Below are positions 17,449 to 25,969 of a stretch of DNA of 64,000 nucleotides, one piece after another (positions within the stretch are counted from its first letter, which is position 1; the number at the start of each line of letters is the position of its first letter). This DNA is from Streptomyces cucumeris (lineage in GTDB: Bacteria; Actinomycetota; Actinomycetes; Streptomycetales; Streptomycetaceae), in NCBI RefSeq assembly GCF_024295805.1, contig NZ_JANCLX010000005.1, positions 1-64,000 on the forward strand. Direction: 5' to 3'. Position numbers and translations under genes: made by a program. The notes beneath the pieces are model-generated. The model was not told the DNA's origin. It worked only from the letters and a program-made list of their open reading frames with translations, and made no database searches.

Positions 17449-17764
17449 TTGTCTCCTCCTCGCTGCCGAGCAGTGGCTCTGCGTTTGCCTTACCCCGGTC
17501 GCGTCGGCCTGGCGCGTGGGCCTCGCGTCGTTCTCGCGTGAGTGTTGCGCGCGACTCGTGTCGGTCTGCCGTGTGTCGTGTGTCGTTCTCCCGTCAGTCT
17601 CCCGCCGGTCCGGTGTCGGAGGTCTCTTCTCGGCCTGATGTGTCGGTGTCCTCGATGGCCCTTGTCAGAACCTCGTGGCGCCCGCGCCCCGGCCAAGGAG
17701 GAGCCTCCCGCACCGGGCGCACGTCGGGAAGGGCCGACGCGGTCCCGGCGGGGCGCGGCGGCGC
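17449..17764. other. 316-bp intergenic region with a short direct repeat
   Basis: No credible ORF is present. The segment is relatively T-rich with many GTGTCG words. GTCGTTCTC-N-CGT-N-AGT occurs at 17527-17543 and 17582-17598, 55 bases apart. It should contain the promoter of the reductase gene and the 3' end of the dgt message. Confidence 0.5.
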
Positions 17765-19159
17765 TCATGCCCGGCGGGCCGAGGGGGGTTCGGTGAGGCG
17801 GGCGTGGAGGGCTCGGGCCGAGGCGTCGGTCAGGGCGGCGATCTGGTCCACGATCGCGCGCAGCCTCCCGGCGTCGTCCCCGGCCTCCTCGAACAGAGCG
17901 CGGAACTGCGGGTCCAGCCCGACCGGGGCGCGGGCGATCAGGGCCTCCCCCAGTTCGGCGATGACCACCCTCTGGTCGGCGCGGACCAGCTCCTGGTCGG
18001 CGCGCTGGATGACGTAACGGTCGGCCACCGCCTTGAGCACCGCGCACTCCAGCCGGATGGAGCGGGGCACCACCAGGGAGGCCGCGTAGCGGGTGAAGCG
18101 GCCGGTGCCGTAGGCGGCGCGGGTGGCGCCCTCGGCGGCCAGGCAGAACCGGCCGATGAGCTGGCTGGTGGCGTCCTTCAGCCGGGCCTGGGCCACCGGT
18201 GAGCCGTCGTAGCCGTGGGGCCACCACTCCTGTTCCAGCAGCCGGTCCAGCGCCTCGGCCAGCTCCTGCGGATCGGCGCCGGGCGCGTACCGGTCGGCGG
18301 CGACGGCGAACACCTCGGCCCGCTCGGGCTCGGCGAGCAGGCTGGCCGGGTCGAGATGACCGGCGTGCAGCCCGTCCTCGACGTCGTGCACCGAGTACGC
18401 CACATCGTCGGACCAGTCCATGACCTGGGCCTCGAAGGTCGTACGGCCTTCGGGGGCGCCCTGCCGGAACCAGCGGAAGACCGGGATGTCGTCCTCGTAG
18501 ACGCCGAACTTCGGGGAGCCGGGGTCACGGGGGTGGCCACCGCGCGGCCAGGGGTACTTGGTGGCGGCGTCGAGCGCCGCGCGGGTGAGGTTGAGACCGA
18601 CGCTGCGCTGGCCGCCGGTCTCCTCGTCGGGGACGAACCGCTTGGGCTCCAGACGGGCCAGCAGCCGCAGTGACTGCGCGTTCCCCTCGAAGCCGCCGCA
18701 GGGCGCGGCGATCTCGTTGAGCACCTGTTCGCCGTTGTGCCCGAAGGGCGGATGGCCGAGGTCATGGGCGAGACAGGCCATCTCGACCAGATCCGGGTCA
18801 CAGCCGAGGGCGGCGCCCAGCTCCCGGCCCACCTGCGCGCACTCCAGGGAGTGGGTCAGCCGGGTGCGCGGGGTGGCGTCCCAGGCCGGGGCGCGCCGCG
18901 CCGGGCCGTGGTCGGCGGCCGGGGCGGCGGGCACCACCTGGGTCTTCCCGGCCAGTCTGCGCAGGGCGGCGGAGTGCAGCACCCGGGCCCGGTCCCGCTG
19001 GAAGGCGGTGCGGCCCGGCCGTTTGTCGGGCTCGGCCGCCCACCGCTCGAGGTCCGCCGCGTCGTAGCCGGGGATCCGGCGGGCCGCGGCCTCACCGGTG
19101 GCCCCGGGCCGGTACGACGCGCCGGAAGGGTCGGGATCAGGTCCTGCTGGGCTGTTCAT
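17765..19159 (-). CDS. dgt: deoxyguanosinetriphosphate triphosphohydrolase-like protein
   Basis: The 464-residue protein has the HD-domain metal ligands ([17 protein letters not shown], then [15 protein letters not shown] with the His-Asp pair, and the downstream Asp in [15 protein letters not shown]). It hydrolyses dNTPs to deoxynucleosides and triphosphate, limiting nucleotide pools. The ATG at 19159 gives [13 protein letters not shown]; the upstream in-frame codons are poor coding sequence. The start overlaps the sirohydrochlorin chelatase stop (ATGA), so the two genes are coupled although functionally unrelated. Confidence 0.93.
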   Translation of the reverse strand: MNSPAGPDPDPSGASYRPGATGEAAARRIPGYDAADLERWAAEPDKRPGRTAFQRDRARVLHSAALRRLAGKTQVVPAAPAADHGPARRAPAWDATPRTRLTHSLECAQVGRELGAALGCDPDLVEMACLAHDLGHPPFGHNGEQVLNEIAAPCGGFEGNAQSLRLLARLEPKRFVPDEETGGQRSVGLNLTRAALDAATKYPWPRGGHPRDPGSPKFGVYEDDIPVFRWFRQGAPEGRTTFEAQVMDWSDDVAYSVHDVEDGLHAGHLDPASLLAEPERAEVFAVAADRYAPGADPQELAEALDRLLEQEWWPHGYDGSPVAQARLKDATSQLIGRFCLAAEGATRAAYGTGRFTRYAASLVVPRSIRLECAVLKAVADRYVIQRADQELVRADQRVVIAELGEALIARAPVGLDPQFRALFEEAGDDAGRLRAIVDQIAALTDASARALHARLTEPPSARRA

Positions 19160-20082
19160 ACACCGACGGTAACCGCCTCGTGTGACAAGGGAGCACTTGC
19201 GAGGGCCTGTTCGTAGCGGTGCAGGACGAGTCGGGCGACGGCCGGATGGTCGCCGAGCGGGGCCGCCGCGATCCCCGGGGCGGCGTCCGCGCACTGGCTC
19301 GCGAAACGGCCGGGAGCGGTGAAGTACGAGGCCACCGCGGCCCGCTCATGGCCCAGGTCGGCCAGGGCGCGCAGCGCGTCGGACACGCGGGGCCCGGTGC
19401 CGGAGGCGTGTCCGGGCAGCACCGGGACACCGCCGAGCCGGGCGCTGAGCAGCTCGGCGGTACGGGCGGTGTCGAGGGCCGCGTCCGGGTCGTTCGAGCC
19501 CGCGGCGGCCAGGACCACACCGCCCGGCGCGGCGGTGGGCGCCCCGGGCTGCCGGGCCGCCTCGGCCAGCCGGGTGTGCAGGGCCTCGGCCAGCAGGGGG
19601 TGCGGGCCCAGCGGGCCGGCGATCCAGGCGCGGAGGTGGGGCGCGGCGGCGACGGTGGCCGGAATGTCCCGCTTGGTGTGGTGGCCGCGGCCCAGGAGCA
19701 GCGGCACCACCACGACATCACCGCGCAGGGCGGCGAGGGTGTCGGTCAGCAGCGGCTCGTTCAGCTCGATGTGGCCCAGGCGCACCGGCACCTCGGGGCG
19801 GAGCGCCCGGACCCGGTCCAGGAGCGCGGTCACGGTGCGCAGCGCCCGGGGGTCCCGGCTGCCGTGGGCGACGGCGACCAGGGTCGGCGGGGGCGCGGGG
19901 CGGCGGGCGGACCGCCCCCTGCGGCTGAGCTGGGTGTGGAGCTGTGCGGTGATCCGGTTCATGAGCTGCGCCGTGCTGTCGAAGTCGTGGGGGCCGTCGT
20001 GGGGGCCGGTGGGGCCGGGAGGCCGGGGAGGGCCGGAAGGACAGTGGGGACCGGGAGGACCCGGGCGGGGCGACGCCGTCAT
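19156..20082 (-). CDS. sirohydrochlorin chelatase (CbiX/SirB family)
   Basis: The 308-residue protein has two CbiX-like halves. The first holds [17 protein letters not shown] and [18 protein letters not shown]; the second repeats the fold with [11 protein letters not shown] and [12 protein letters not shown]. It inserts Fe2+ (or Co2+) into sirohydrochlorin to make siroheme, the cofactor of nitrite reductase encoded 18 kb away. The first 60 residues are Pro/Gly-rich and may not be part of the domain; an internal ATG ([12 protein letters not shown]) is another possible start. It is divergent from nasA and may share the regulatory region. Confidence 0.88.
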   Translation of the reverse strand: MTASPRPGPPGPHCPSGPPRPPGPTGPHDGPHDFDSTAQLMNRITAQLHTQLSRRGRSARRPAPPPTLVAVAHGSRDPRALRTVTALLDRVRALRPEVPVRLGHIELNEPLLTDTLAALRGDVVVVPLLLGRGHHTKRDIPATVAAAPHLRAWIAGPLGPHPLLAEALHTRLAEAARQPGAPTAAPGGVVLAAAGSNDPDAALDTARTAELLSARLGGVPVLPGHASGTGPRVSDALRALADLGHERAAVASYFTAPGRFASQCADAAPGIAAAPLGDHPAVARLVLHRYEQALASAPLSHEAVTVGV

Positions 20083-20192
20083 GAAAAGAGCCTGGCAGCG
20101 GCGTGTTGCGCCGCCGTTGCGCCGCGGTGACGGGTGGTTGCGCCGACTTCACCGGCGCCTCCGGGGTGCGCTGAGGTCCGGTTCCCGGAGGC

Positions 20193-20230
20193 GTAACGCA
20201 CCGGGACGCGGTCCGTAACACGGACGTAGC
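20193..20230 (+). promoter_or_regulatory. predicted GlnR box upstream of nasA
   Basis: Four pentamers, GTAAC (20193), GGACG (20204), GTAAC (20215) and GTAGC (20226), start exactly 11 bases apart. This is the a-b-a-b spacing of the actinobacterial GlnR operator (GTnAC-N6-GaAAC repeated); the two a-sites are perfect and the b-sites degenerate. It ends 12 bases before the nasA start and lies between divergent nasA and the siroheme gene. GlnR control of nitrate reductase is established in Streptomyces. Confidence 0.75.
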
Positions 20231-20242
20231 ACGCTCCCCCGT

Positions 20243-22459
20243 ATGCCGCACGCTCCTGGGGACGCACCCGCCACCGCCTCCGCCACCACCGCCGCCTCCG
20301 TCGACACGCACTGCCCGTACTGCGCGCTGCAGTGCGGGATGACGCTGCGGCCGTCGGCGGCGGATGTCGGTGTCGAGGTGGTGGAACGCACCGCGTTCCC
20401 GGTCAATCGCGGCGCGCTGTGCGGCAAGGGGCGCACGGCGCCCGCCCTGCTCTCCTCCCGGGTGCGTCTGACCGGGCCGCTGGTCCGCCGCCCTGACACC
20501 GGTCGGCTCGAACCGGCCACCTGGGAGGAGGCCCTCGACCGGGTCGCGGAGGGCCTCGCGGCCACCCGCCGGGCGCACGGTCCGGACGCGGTGGGGGTGT
20601 TCGGCGGCGGCGGGCTGACCAACGAGAAGGCGTACGCGCTGGGGAAGTTCGCCCGGGTGGTGCTCGGCACCTCGCAGATCGACTACAACGGCCGGTTCTG
20701 CATGTCCTCGGCCGCCGCCGCCCACCAGCGGGCCTTCGGACTGGACCGGGGGCTGCCGTTCCCGCTGGCGGACGTCTCGCGCACGGGCTGTGTGATCCTC
20801 GTCGGCTCCAACCTCGCCGAGACGATGCCGCCCGCGCTGCGCTATCTGACCGAGCTGCGGGAGGCGGGCGGACGGCTGATCGTGGTCGATCCGCGCCGTA
20901 CGCGCACCGCCGAACAGGCCGATCTGCACCTCGCCCCCCGGCCCGGGACCGATCTCGCGCTGGCCCTGGGGCTGCTGCACCTGGTGGTGGCGGAGGGGCG
21001 GGTGGACGAGGAGTTCATCGCGCGGCAGACCACGGGCTGGGCGGAGGCACGGGCCGCCGCCATGGCCCACTGGCCGGAACTGGTCGAGCGGATCACCGGT
21101 GTCCCGGTGCCCGAACTCCGGCGCGCGATAGGCATGTTCTGCGACGCGGAGAACGCGATGGTGCTCACCGCGCGCGGCCCCGAGCAGCAGTCCAAGGGCA
21201 CGGACACCGTCGGCGCCTGGATCAACCTGTGCCTGGCCACCGGCCACGCCGGGCGCCCGCTGTCCGGCTACGGCTGTCTCACCGGCCAGGGCAACGGCCA
21301 GGGCGGCCGGGAACACGGCCAGAAGGCCGATCAGCTCCCCGGCTACCGCAAACTGGACGACCCCGCCGCACGCGCCCATGTGGCGGGCGTCTGGGGCGTC
21401 GACCCCGACACGCTGCCGGGCCCGGGGCGCAGTGCGTACGAGCTGCTGGACGCGCTCGGCGGCGAGGTGCGGGGGCTGCTGCTCATGGGCTCCAACCCCC
21501 TGGTCTCCGCGCCCCGCGCGGCCCACATCGAATCGCGGCTGCGCTCGCTGGACTTCCTGGCGGTCGCGGACGTCGTGCTCTCCGAGACGGCCGCGCTCGC
21601 GGACGTCGTCCTGCCGGTGGCCCAGTGGGCCGAGGAGACGGGCACGACGACCAATCTGGAGGGCCGGGTCATCCTGCGCCGGGCGGCCGTCTCCCCGCCG
21701 CCGGGCGTGCGGACGGACCTGGCGGTGCTGAACGCCTTGGCGGCGCGGCTCGGTTGGGAGAAGGGGTTCCCCGCCGACCCGGAGGAAGTCTTCGACGAAC
21801 TGCGCCGCGCGTCGGCGGGCGGCCCCGCGGACTACTCGGGCATCACCTACCGCAGGATCGCGGAAGAAGACGGCGTGTTCTGGCCCTGCCCGGCCCCGGC
21901 CGGGGCCGGTGACCGGGACGGGGAACGGGACGGAGACCGGACCGGCGTCGGACCGGAGGACGACGGGGCCGGGCCGGCCGGGGTAGTTGTGTCTCACCCC
22001 GGTACGCCGCGGCTCTTTCTGGAGCGGTTCGCCACCGTCGACGGGCGGGCCCGCTTCGTTCCCGTCACCCACCGGCCCGCCGCCGAGGAGCCGGACGCGG
22101 AGTACCCCGTTCTGCTCACCACCGGCCGGGTGCTGTCCCAGTACCAGTCAGGCGCCCAGACCCGGCGGGTGGCGGAGTTGAACGAGGCCGCGCCCGGGCC
22201 GTTCGTCCAGCTCCATCCGCTGCTCGCGGACCGGCTGGGCGCGGTGGAGGGGGCTCCGCTCGCCGTGGTCTCCCGCCGCGGCCGGGCCGTGGCCCCGGCG
22301 CGGATCAGCCGGGACATCCGGCCGGACACGGTGTTCATGCCGTTCCACTGGGCGGGGCCGGGCCGGGCCAACACGGTCACCAACCCGGCGCTGGACCCGG
22401 TCTCGCGGATGCCGGAGTTCAAGGTGTGCGCGGTACGGGTGGAGCTGGCCGGGGACTGA
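20243..22459 (+). CDS. nasA: assimilatory nitrate reductase, catalytic subunit
   Basis: The 738-residue protein has an N-terminal [4Fe-4S] motif (Cys24, Cys27, Cys31, Cys60) and the molybdopterin oxidoreductase domains with ligands typical of the Nas/Nap group (YNGRFCMSSA, GHAGRPLSGYGCLTGQGNGQGGREHGQKADQLPG in part). The C-terminal molydopterin-dinucleotide-binding domain begins near VLLTTGRVLSQYQSG. It reduces nitrate to nitrite in the cytoplasm. A low-complexity, charged insert (about GDRDGERDGDRTG) precedes the C-terminal domain. The GlnR box upstream fits nitrogen-regulated expression. Confidence 0.95.
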   Translation: MPHAPGDAPATASATTAASVDTHCPYCALQCGMTLRPSAADVGVEVVERTAFPVNRGALCGKGRTAPALLSSRVRLTGPLVRRPDTGRLEPATWEEALDRVAEGLAATRRAHGPDAVGVFGGGGLTNEKAYALGKFARVVLGTSQIDYNGRFCMSSAAAAHQRAFGLDRGLPFPLADVSRTGCVILVGSNLAETMPPALRYLTELREAGGRLIVVDPRRTRTAEQADLHLAPRPGTDLALALGLLHLVVAEGRVDEEFIARQTTGWAEARAAAMAHWPELVERITGVPVPELRRAIGMFCDAENAMVLTARGPEQQSKGTDTVGAWINLCLATGHAGRPLSGYGCLTGQGNGQGGREHGQKADQLPGYRKLDDPAARAHVAGVWGVDPDTLPGPGRSAYELLDALGGEVRGLLLMGSNPLVSAPRAAHIESRLRSLDFLAVADVVLSETAALADVVLPVAQWAEETGTTTNLEGRVILRRAAVSPPPGVRTDLAVLNALAARLGWEKGFPADPEEVFDELRRASAGGPADYSGITYRRIAEEDGVFWPCPAPAGAGDRDGERDGDRTGVGPEDDGAGPAGVVVSHPGTPRLFLERFATVDGRARFVPVTHRPAAEEPDAEYPVLLTTGRVLSQYQSGAQTRRVAELNEAAPGPFVQLHPLLADRLGAVEGAPLAVVSRRGRAVAPARISRDIRPDTVFMPFHWAGPGRANTVTNPALDPVSRMPEFKVCAVRVELAGD

Positions 22460-22523
22460 TCCCCGGGCCCGCCGCGGGGCCACCGCGGGCCCGCCGCGCC
22501 CGTACCCCGCTCCCCCGGAGCGC

Positions 22524-22982
22524 TCAGTGGTGCCATGCCTTGCCGTCGGTGTTGTGGATCATCCGCTGGAGGACCTTGAGGACGGTCACATACGTGTCGT
22601 CGTCGATGCCCTCGTGGATCCGCGCGCGCATCTGGAGCTGGCGTTCCGCGGCCCGTTCGCGCAACGCCCCTCCCTCGTCGGTCAGCCGGAGCCGCGCCCC
22701 CTCGCCGGAGACGAGCAGACCGCGCTCCAGGAGGGCGTCGATCTCCGGCTCGAGGGCGTCGCCCGCATCCAGGTAGCCCTCCAGGACCGACCGCACCTGC
22801 TCACGGAGCCGGCCGTCCGCACCGCCGTCGAACACCTGGTTGAGCACCCACCACTGGGGCTGGCTGAGGCCGAACTCGGCCAGCCCGGCGCGGATGTGGG
22901 TCACCACCGACTGGTGCGCGGCCCAGGACCAGTAGCCGATGGGCTGCCGGACCAGTTCGGCGTCGCTGTGGGAGTACTCCAT
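22524..22982 (-). CDS. MarR-family transcriptional regulator
   Basis: The 152-residue protein has a winged-helix layout, with a helix-rich N-terminus (IGYWSWAAHQSVVTHIRAGLAEFGLSQPQWWVLNQV), the wing region (RGLLVSGEGARLRLTDEGGALRERAAERQ) and a C-terminal helix. The MarR family is the best fit, although the recognition helix region (DGRLREQVRSVLEGYL) is divergent. The ATG at 22982 follows GAGGACAGGGTG. The 107-base upstream gap contains dyads that could be its own operator. It lies convergent with nasA and downstream of the adenine deaminase gene. Confidence 0.8.
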   Translation of the reverse strand: MEYSHSDAELVRQPIGYWSWAAHQSVVTHIRAGLAEFGLSQPQWWVLNQVFDGGADGRLREQVRSVLEGYLDAGDALEPEIDALLERGLLVSGEGARLRLTDEGGALRERAAERQLQMRARIHEGIDDDTYVTVLKVLQRMIHNTDGKAWHH

Positions 22983-23033
22983 CACCCTGTCCTCATTTCG
23001 CTTCGTCCGTCCGTGGGACTGATCGCATGACCC

Positions 23034-23084
23034 GTTCACGCGACTGCTCATGAACGTAGAAGTTGAACCTGAGGTGAGGTCAAC
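23034..23084 (-). promoter_or_regulatory. dyad-rich promoter region of the MarR gene
   Basis: Two inverted repeats are present, GTTCA/TGAAC (23034-23055) and GTTGAACCT/AGGTCAAC (23062-23084). On the minus strand TTGACC, 17 bases and TCTACG could be a -35/-10 pair overlapping the second dyad. This layout suits autoregulation. Confidence 0.4.
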
Positions 23085-23089
23085 CGCCG

Positions 23090-24073
23090 CTATCCGGTCT
23101 CCTCGACTTCCTTCAGGTAGGCCGCCCGCGTCGGCTCGTCCAGGAAGGCGGCGCGGAAGGAGTTGCGGGCCAGGGTGCGCAGGGTGGCGGCGTCGAGCCC
23201 GAGCGCGGTCCGTACGGCGGTGTAGTTGTCGCCCACGTAGCCGCCGAAGTAGGCGGGGTCGTCGGAGTTGACCGTCACCAGCAGCCCGGCGTCCAGCATC
23301 GCGGGCAGCGGATGGTCCTCGAGGCGGTCGACGACGCGCAGCCGGACGTTGGACAGCGGGCACACGGTCAGTGGCACCTGGTCCGCGACCAGCCGCGCGA
23401 CCAGGGCCTCGTCCTCCAGGCAGCGCACACCGTGGTCGATCCGGTCCACACCGAGGACGTCCAGGGCCTCCCACACGTACGCGGGCGGGCCCTCCTCCCC
23501 CGCGTGCGCCACACACTTCAGCCCGGCCTCCCGGGCCCGCGCGTACACCTCGCGGAACTTCGACGGCGGGTTGCCGACCTCGGCCGAGTCCAGGCCGACG
23601 GCGGCGATCCGGTCCAGGTGCGGCCGGGCCGACTCGAACGTCTCCAGGGCGGACTCCGCGCTCTTGTCACGCAGGAAGCACATGATGAGGCGGGTGGTGA
23701 TGCCGTAGGTCTCCTGGGCGCTGTCCAGAGCCCGCGACAGGCCCCCGATGACGGTGCCGATGGGGACGCCGCGCTCGGTGTGGGCCTGCGGGTCGAAGAA
23801 GATCTCCGCGTGCCGCACGCCCTGTTCCCGGGCGCGAGCCAGGTACGCGTGGGCGAGGTCGGCGAAGTCGTCCTCGGTGCGCAGCACGGCCATCAGCGCG
23901 TAGTACAGGTCCAGGAAGTCCTGGAGGTCGGTGAAGGAGTACGCGGCCCGCAGCTCGTCCTCGGTGTCGTAGGGCAGCACGACGCCGTTGCGCGCGGCGA
24001 GCGCGAAGGCGAGTCCGGGCTCCAGGGTGCCCTCGATGTGGAGGTGGAGCTCTGCTGTGGGGATCGGGGGCAC
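23090..24073 (-). CDS. adenine deaminase (adenosine deaminase superfamily)
   Basis: The 327-residue TIM-barrel protein has metal ligands in ELHLHIEGTLEP (His10, His12), VAHAGEEGPP and VNSDDPAYFGGY, and the catalytic SxxLxN-like segment. The signature HIEGTLEPGLAFALAARNGV and the AEVGNPPSKF motif match the Ade/Aah1-type adenine deaminase branch and not the LDGxx of true adenosine deaminases. It would convert adenine to hypoxanthine plus ammonia. The ATG at 24073 gives MPPIPTAELHLH. Adenine deamination releases ammonia, consistent with a nitrogen-rich neighbourhood, though regulation is not evident. Confidence 0.85.
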   Translation of the reverse strand: MPPIPTAELHLHIEGTLEPGLAFALAARNGVVLPYDTEDELRAAYSFTDLQDFLDLYYALMAVLRTEDDFADLAHAYLARAREQGVRHAEIFFDPQAHTERGVPIGTVIGGLSRALDSAQETYGITTRLIMCFLRDKSAESALETFESARPHLDRIAAVGLDSAEVGNPPSKFREVYARAREAGLKCVAHAGEEGPPAYVWEALDVLGVDRIDHGVRCLEDEALVARLVADQVPLTVCPLSNVRLRVVDRLEDHPLPAMLDAGLLVTVNSDDPAYFGGYVGDNYTAVRTALGLDAATLRTLARNSFRAAFLDEPTRAAYLKEVEETG

Positions 24074-24161
24074 GGCTTGATCACACCTGTTTTCTCGGTC
24101 GTACGGAACGTCCCCAGGCTATGCGGAAGCAGTCCGCCGGACTGATCGCCACCCCCTGCGA

Positions 24162-24227
24162 TACGGCCGGAACACGGCCGGAACACGGCCGGAACGCGGC
24201 CGGGACGCGGCCGGGACGCGGCCGGGA
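24162..24227. repeat. six tandem 11-bp repeats
   Basis: Six successive units of the type CACGGCCGGAA run from 24162 to 24227. The first three end GGAA and the last three end GGGA. The 11-base period is close to one helical turn, so each unit faces the same side of DNA. They lie in the intergenic space between the divergent adenine deaminase and SanA-like genes. Confidence 0.75.
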
Positions 24228-24304
24228 CGCAACCGCGCGGCGTCCGTGGTCGTCCCTCAGCCCGACGGACACAGGGGTGGCGGCGAGACGGGTCGGGGGG
24301 ACGG

Positions 24305-25060
24305 ATGGGGCGTGCGGGGGCGCGGTTCGAGCGGATGCGGTGGGCCGCCATGACGCCGTGGTACCGGGCGCGGCGGCGGCTCCGGCGGCTGTTCCGGCGG
24401 CGTACGCGGCGGGAGCAGCGGCGGCTCTTCCAGATCGGCGCGGCGCTGTGCGTCCTGGCGCTGCTCCCCGCGACCTGGCTGCGGCTGACCACCGAGGACC
24501 GGATCCGCACGGTCGCGGACGTACCCGCGGCCCCGGTCGGGGTGGTCTTCGGGGCCGGGCTGTGGAACGGGGCGCCGTCCCCGTACCTGGCGCACCGGCT
24601 GGACACCGCCGCGCGGCTCTACCGGGCGGGCAAGGTGCGCGCGCTGCTGGTCACCGGCGACAACAGCCGCCAGGACTACAACGAGCCGGACGCGATGCGC
24701 GCCTACCTGGCCCGGCACGGTGTGCCCGAGGGGCGGATCGTGCGCGACTACGCGGGCTTCGACAGCTGGGACTCGTGCAGCCGCGCCCGGCGGATCTTCG
24801 GGGTGCGCCGGGCGATCCTGGTGAGCCAGGGCTTCCACATCCAGCGGGCCCTGGCGCTGTGCGGTGCGGCGGGGATCGACGCGTACGGGGTGGCGGTCGC
24901 CGAGCCGCACGACGTGACCTGGAACCACGGTGCGCTGCGCGAGGTACTGGCGGCGAACAAGGCGGTCCTGGACGCAGCCTTCCGGCCGGATCCGGCCTTC
25001 CTGGGGCCCCGGGAGCGGGGCCTGGAGGAGGCGCTGGCGGCGGACGCCGATCACCGCTGA
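24305..25060 (+). CDS. SanA/YdcF-family (DUF218) membrane protein
   Basis: The 251-residue protein starts with a very basic N-terminus and one transmembrane helix (LFQIGAALCVLALLPATWLRL, about 41-61). The DUF218 domain follows, with GVVFGAGLWNGAPSPYLAHRL, LLVTGDNS, YNEPDAMRAYLARHGVP and DSWDSCSRARRIFGVRRAILVSQGFHIQRAL, the hallmarks of the SanA (vancomycin sensitivity) group. In enterobacteria SanA affects envelope permeability; the enzymatic activity is unknown. It converges with cutA 16 bases away. Confidence 0.88.
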   Translation: MGRAGARFERMRWAAMTPWYRARRRLRRLFRRRTRREQRRLFQIGAALCVLALLPATWLRLTTEDRIRTVADVPAAPVGVVFGAGLWNGAPSPYLAHRLDTAARLYRAGKVRALLVTGDNSRQDYNEPDAMRAYLARHGVPEGRIVRDYAGFDSWDSCSRARRIFGVRRAILVSQGFHIQRALALCGAAGIDAYGVAVAEPHDVTWNHGALREVLAANKAVLDAAFRPDPAFLGPRERGLEEALAADADHR

Positions 25061-25076
25061 CCGGCAGGACCGCAGG

Positions 25077-25400
25077 TCAGCCGATGGTCGTCTCCGTGAC
25101 CACCCAGGCCAGGTAGTCCTCGCTGCCGTTGGCGATCGGGGTGGCGATGACCTCGGGGGTGTCGTAGTCGTGCGCCTCGCGGATGTGGGCCTCCAGCTCC
25201 TCGTACCGCGCGGCGGTGGTCTTGAACAGGACCTGCCACTCGGCCGAGGTCTCGATGGCCCCCTCCCACCGGTACACCGACGTGACGGGCTGGCTGATCT
25301 GCGCACACGCCGCCAACCGCGCCTCCACGGCCCCGCGCGCCAGCGCCTCGGCCTTCTCGGGGGTGTCGGTGGTGGTCAGGACGGTCAGATAGTCGGCCAC
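25077..25400 (-). CDS. cutA: divalent cation tolerance protein CutA
   Basis: The 107-residue protein covers the whole CutA1 fold, with YLTVLTTTDTPEKAEALA, RLAACAQISQPVTSVYRWEG and YDTPEVIATPIANGSEDYLAWV. CutA proteins form very stable trimers; the reported link to copper tolerance is historical and the true role is uncertain. The ATG at 25400 matches the family start, and the length is standard. Confidence 0.95.
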   Translation of the reverse strand: MADYLTVLTTTDTPEKAEALARGAVEARLAACAQISQPVTSVYRWEGAIETSAEWQVLFKTTAARYEELEAHIREAHDYDTPEVIATPIANGSEDYLAWVVTETTIG

Positions 25401-25530
25401 GGCTGCTGAACCTCTCTCCTGGGCGGCCCCGGGGCCCGCGGACCCAGCGGTGAACTGGCGCGCACCACGCTAGCCGGTGACGATTGAGAGAACCCGGCGA
25501 CGATCAGACCAGGCCGATCGAGGGGCACTC

Positions 25531-25893
25531 ATGGATGACCTCACCGCGCTCGCGCGCCACCATCTGGACCAGGCGAGAGCCGATCCGCACGGGCGCAGCG
25601 CCCATCTGTTCCTGCACGACGGACCGCTGCGGCAGAGCGTGATCGCGATGGTCTCCGGCTGTGAGCTCGACGAGCACAACGCGCCCCCGGCGGCGAGCCT
25701 CCAGGTGCTGCACGGCCATGTCCGGCTGACCGGTGCCGACGGCGGGACCACCGATCTCATCGCGGGGCAGGTGCACCGCATCCCGCACGGGCGGCACGGG
25801 CTGCGCGCCCTGGAGGACTCGGTGGTGCTGCTGACGGCGGTGACCGCGACGGTCGGCTGTCCCGCCCCCGCCGAGGACGCGGTCACCGCGTGA
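25531..25893 (+). CDS. small cupin-domain protein
   Basis: The 120-residue protein reads as a single cupin barrel. SVIAMVSGCELDEHNAPPAASLQVLHGHVRLTGADG gives motif 1 and DLIAGQVHRIPHGRHGLRALEDSVVLLTAV gives motif 2 with two His residues. Metal ligands are partly replaced (HNAPP for the usual HxH), so a catalytic role is doubtful; it could be a small-molecule sensor or isomerase-like protein. The ATG at 25531 follows GAGGGGC; a GTG at 25477 would add 18 residues without clear family support. Confidence 0.82.
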   Translation: MDDLTALARHHLDQARADPHGRSAHLFLHDGPLRQSVIAMVSGCELDEHNAPPAASLQVLHGHVRLTGADGGTTDLIAGQVHRIPHGRHGLRALEDSVVLLTAVTATVGCPAPAEDAVTA

Positions 25894-25969
25894 CGGCTCC
25901 GGTCCGCGGTCTCCCGGACGGCGCGTCCGGGCCCGTGACGTCCTCGCGGGCGGTCCCGCCCGGCACCCG

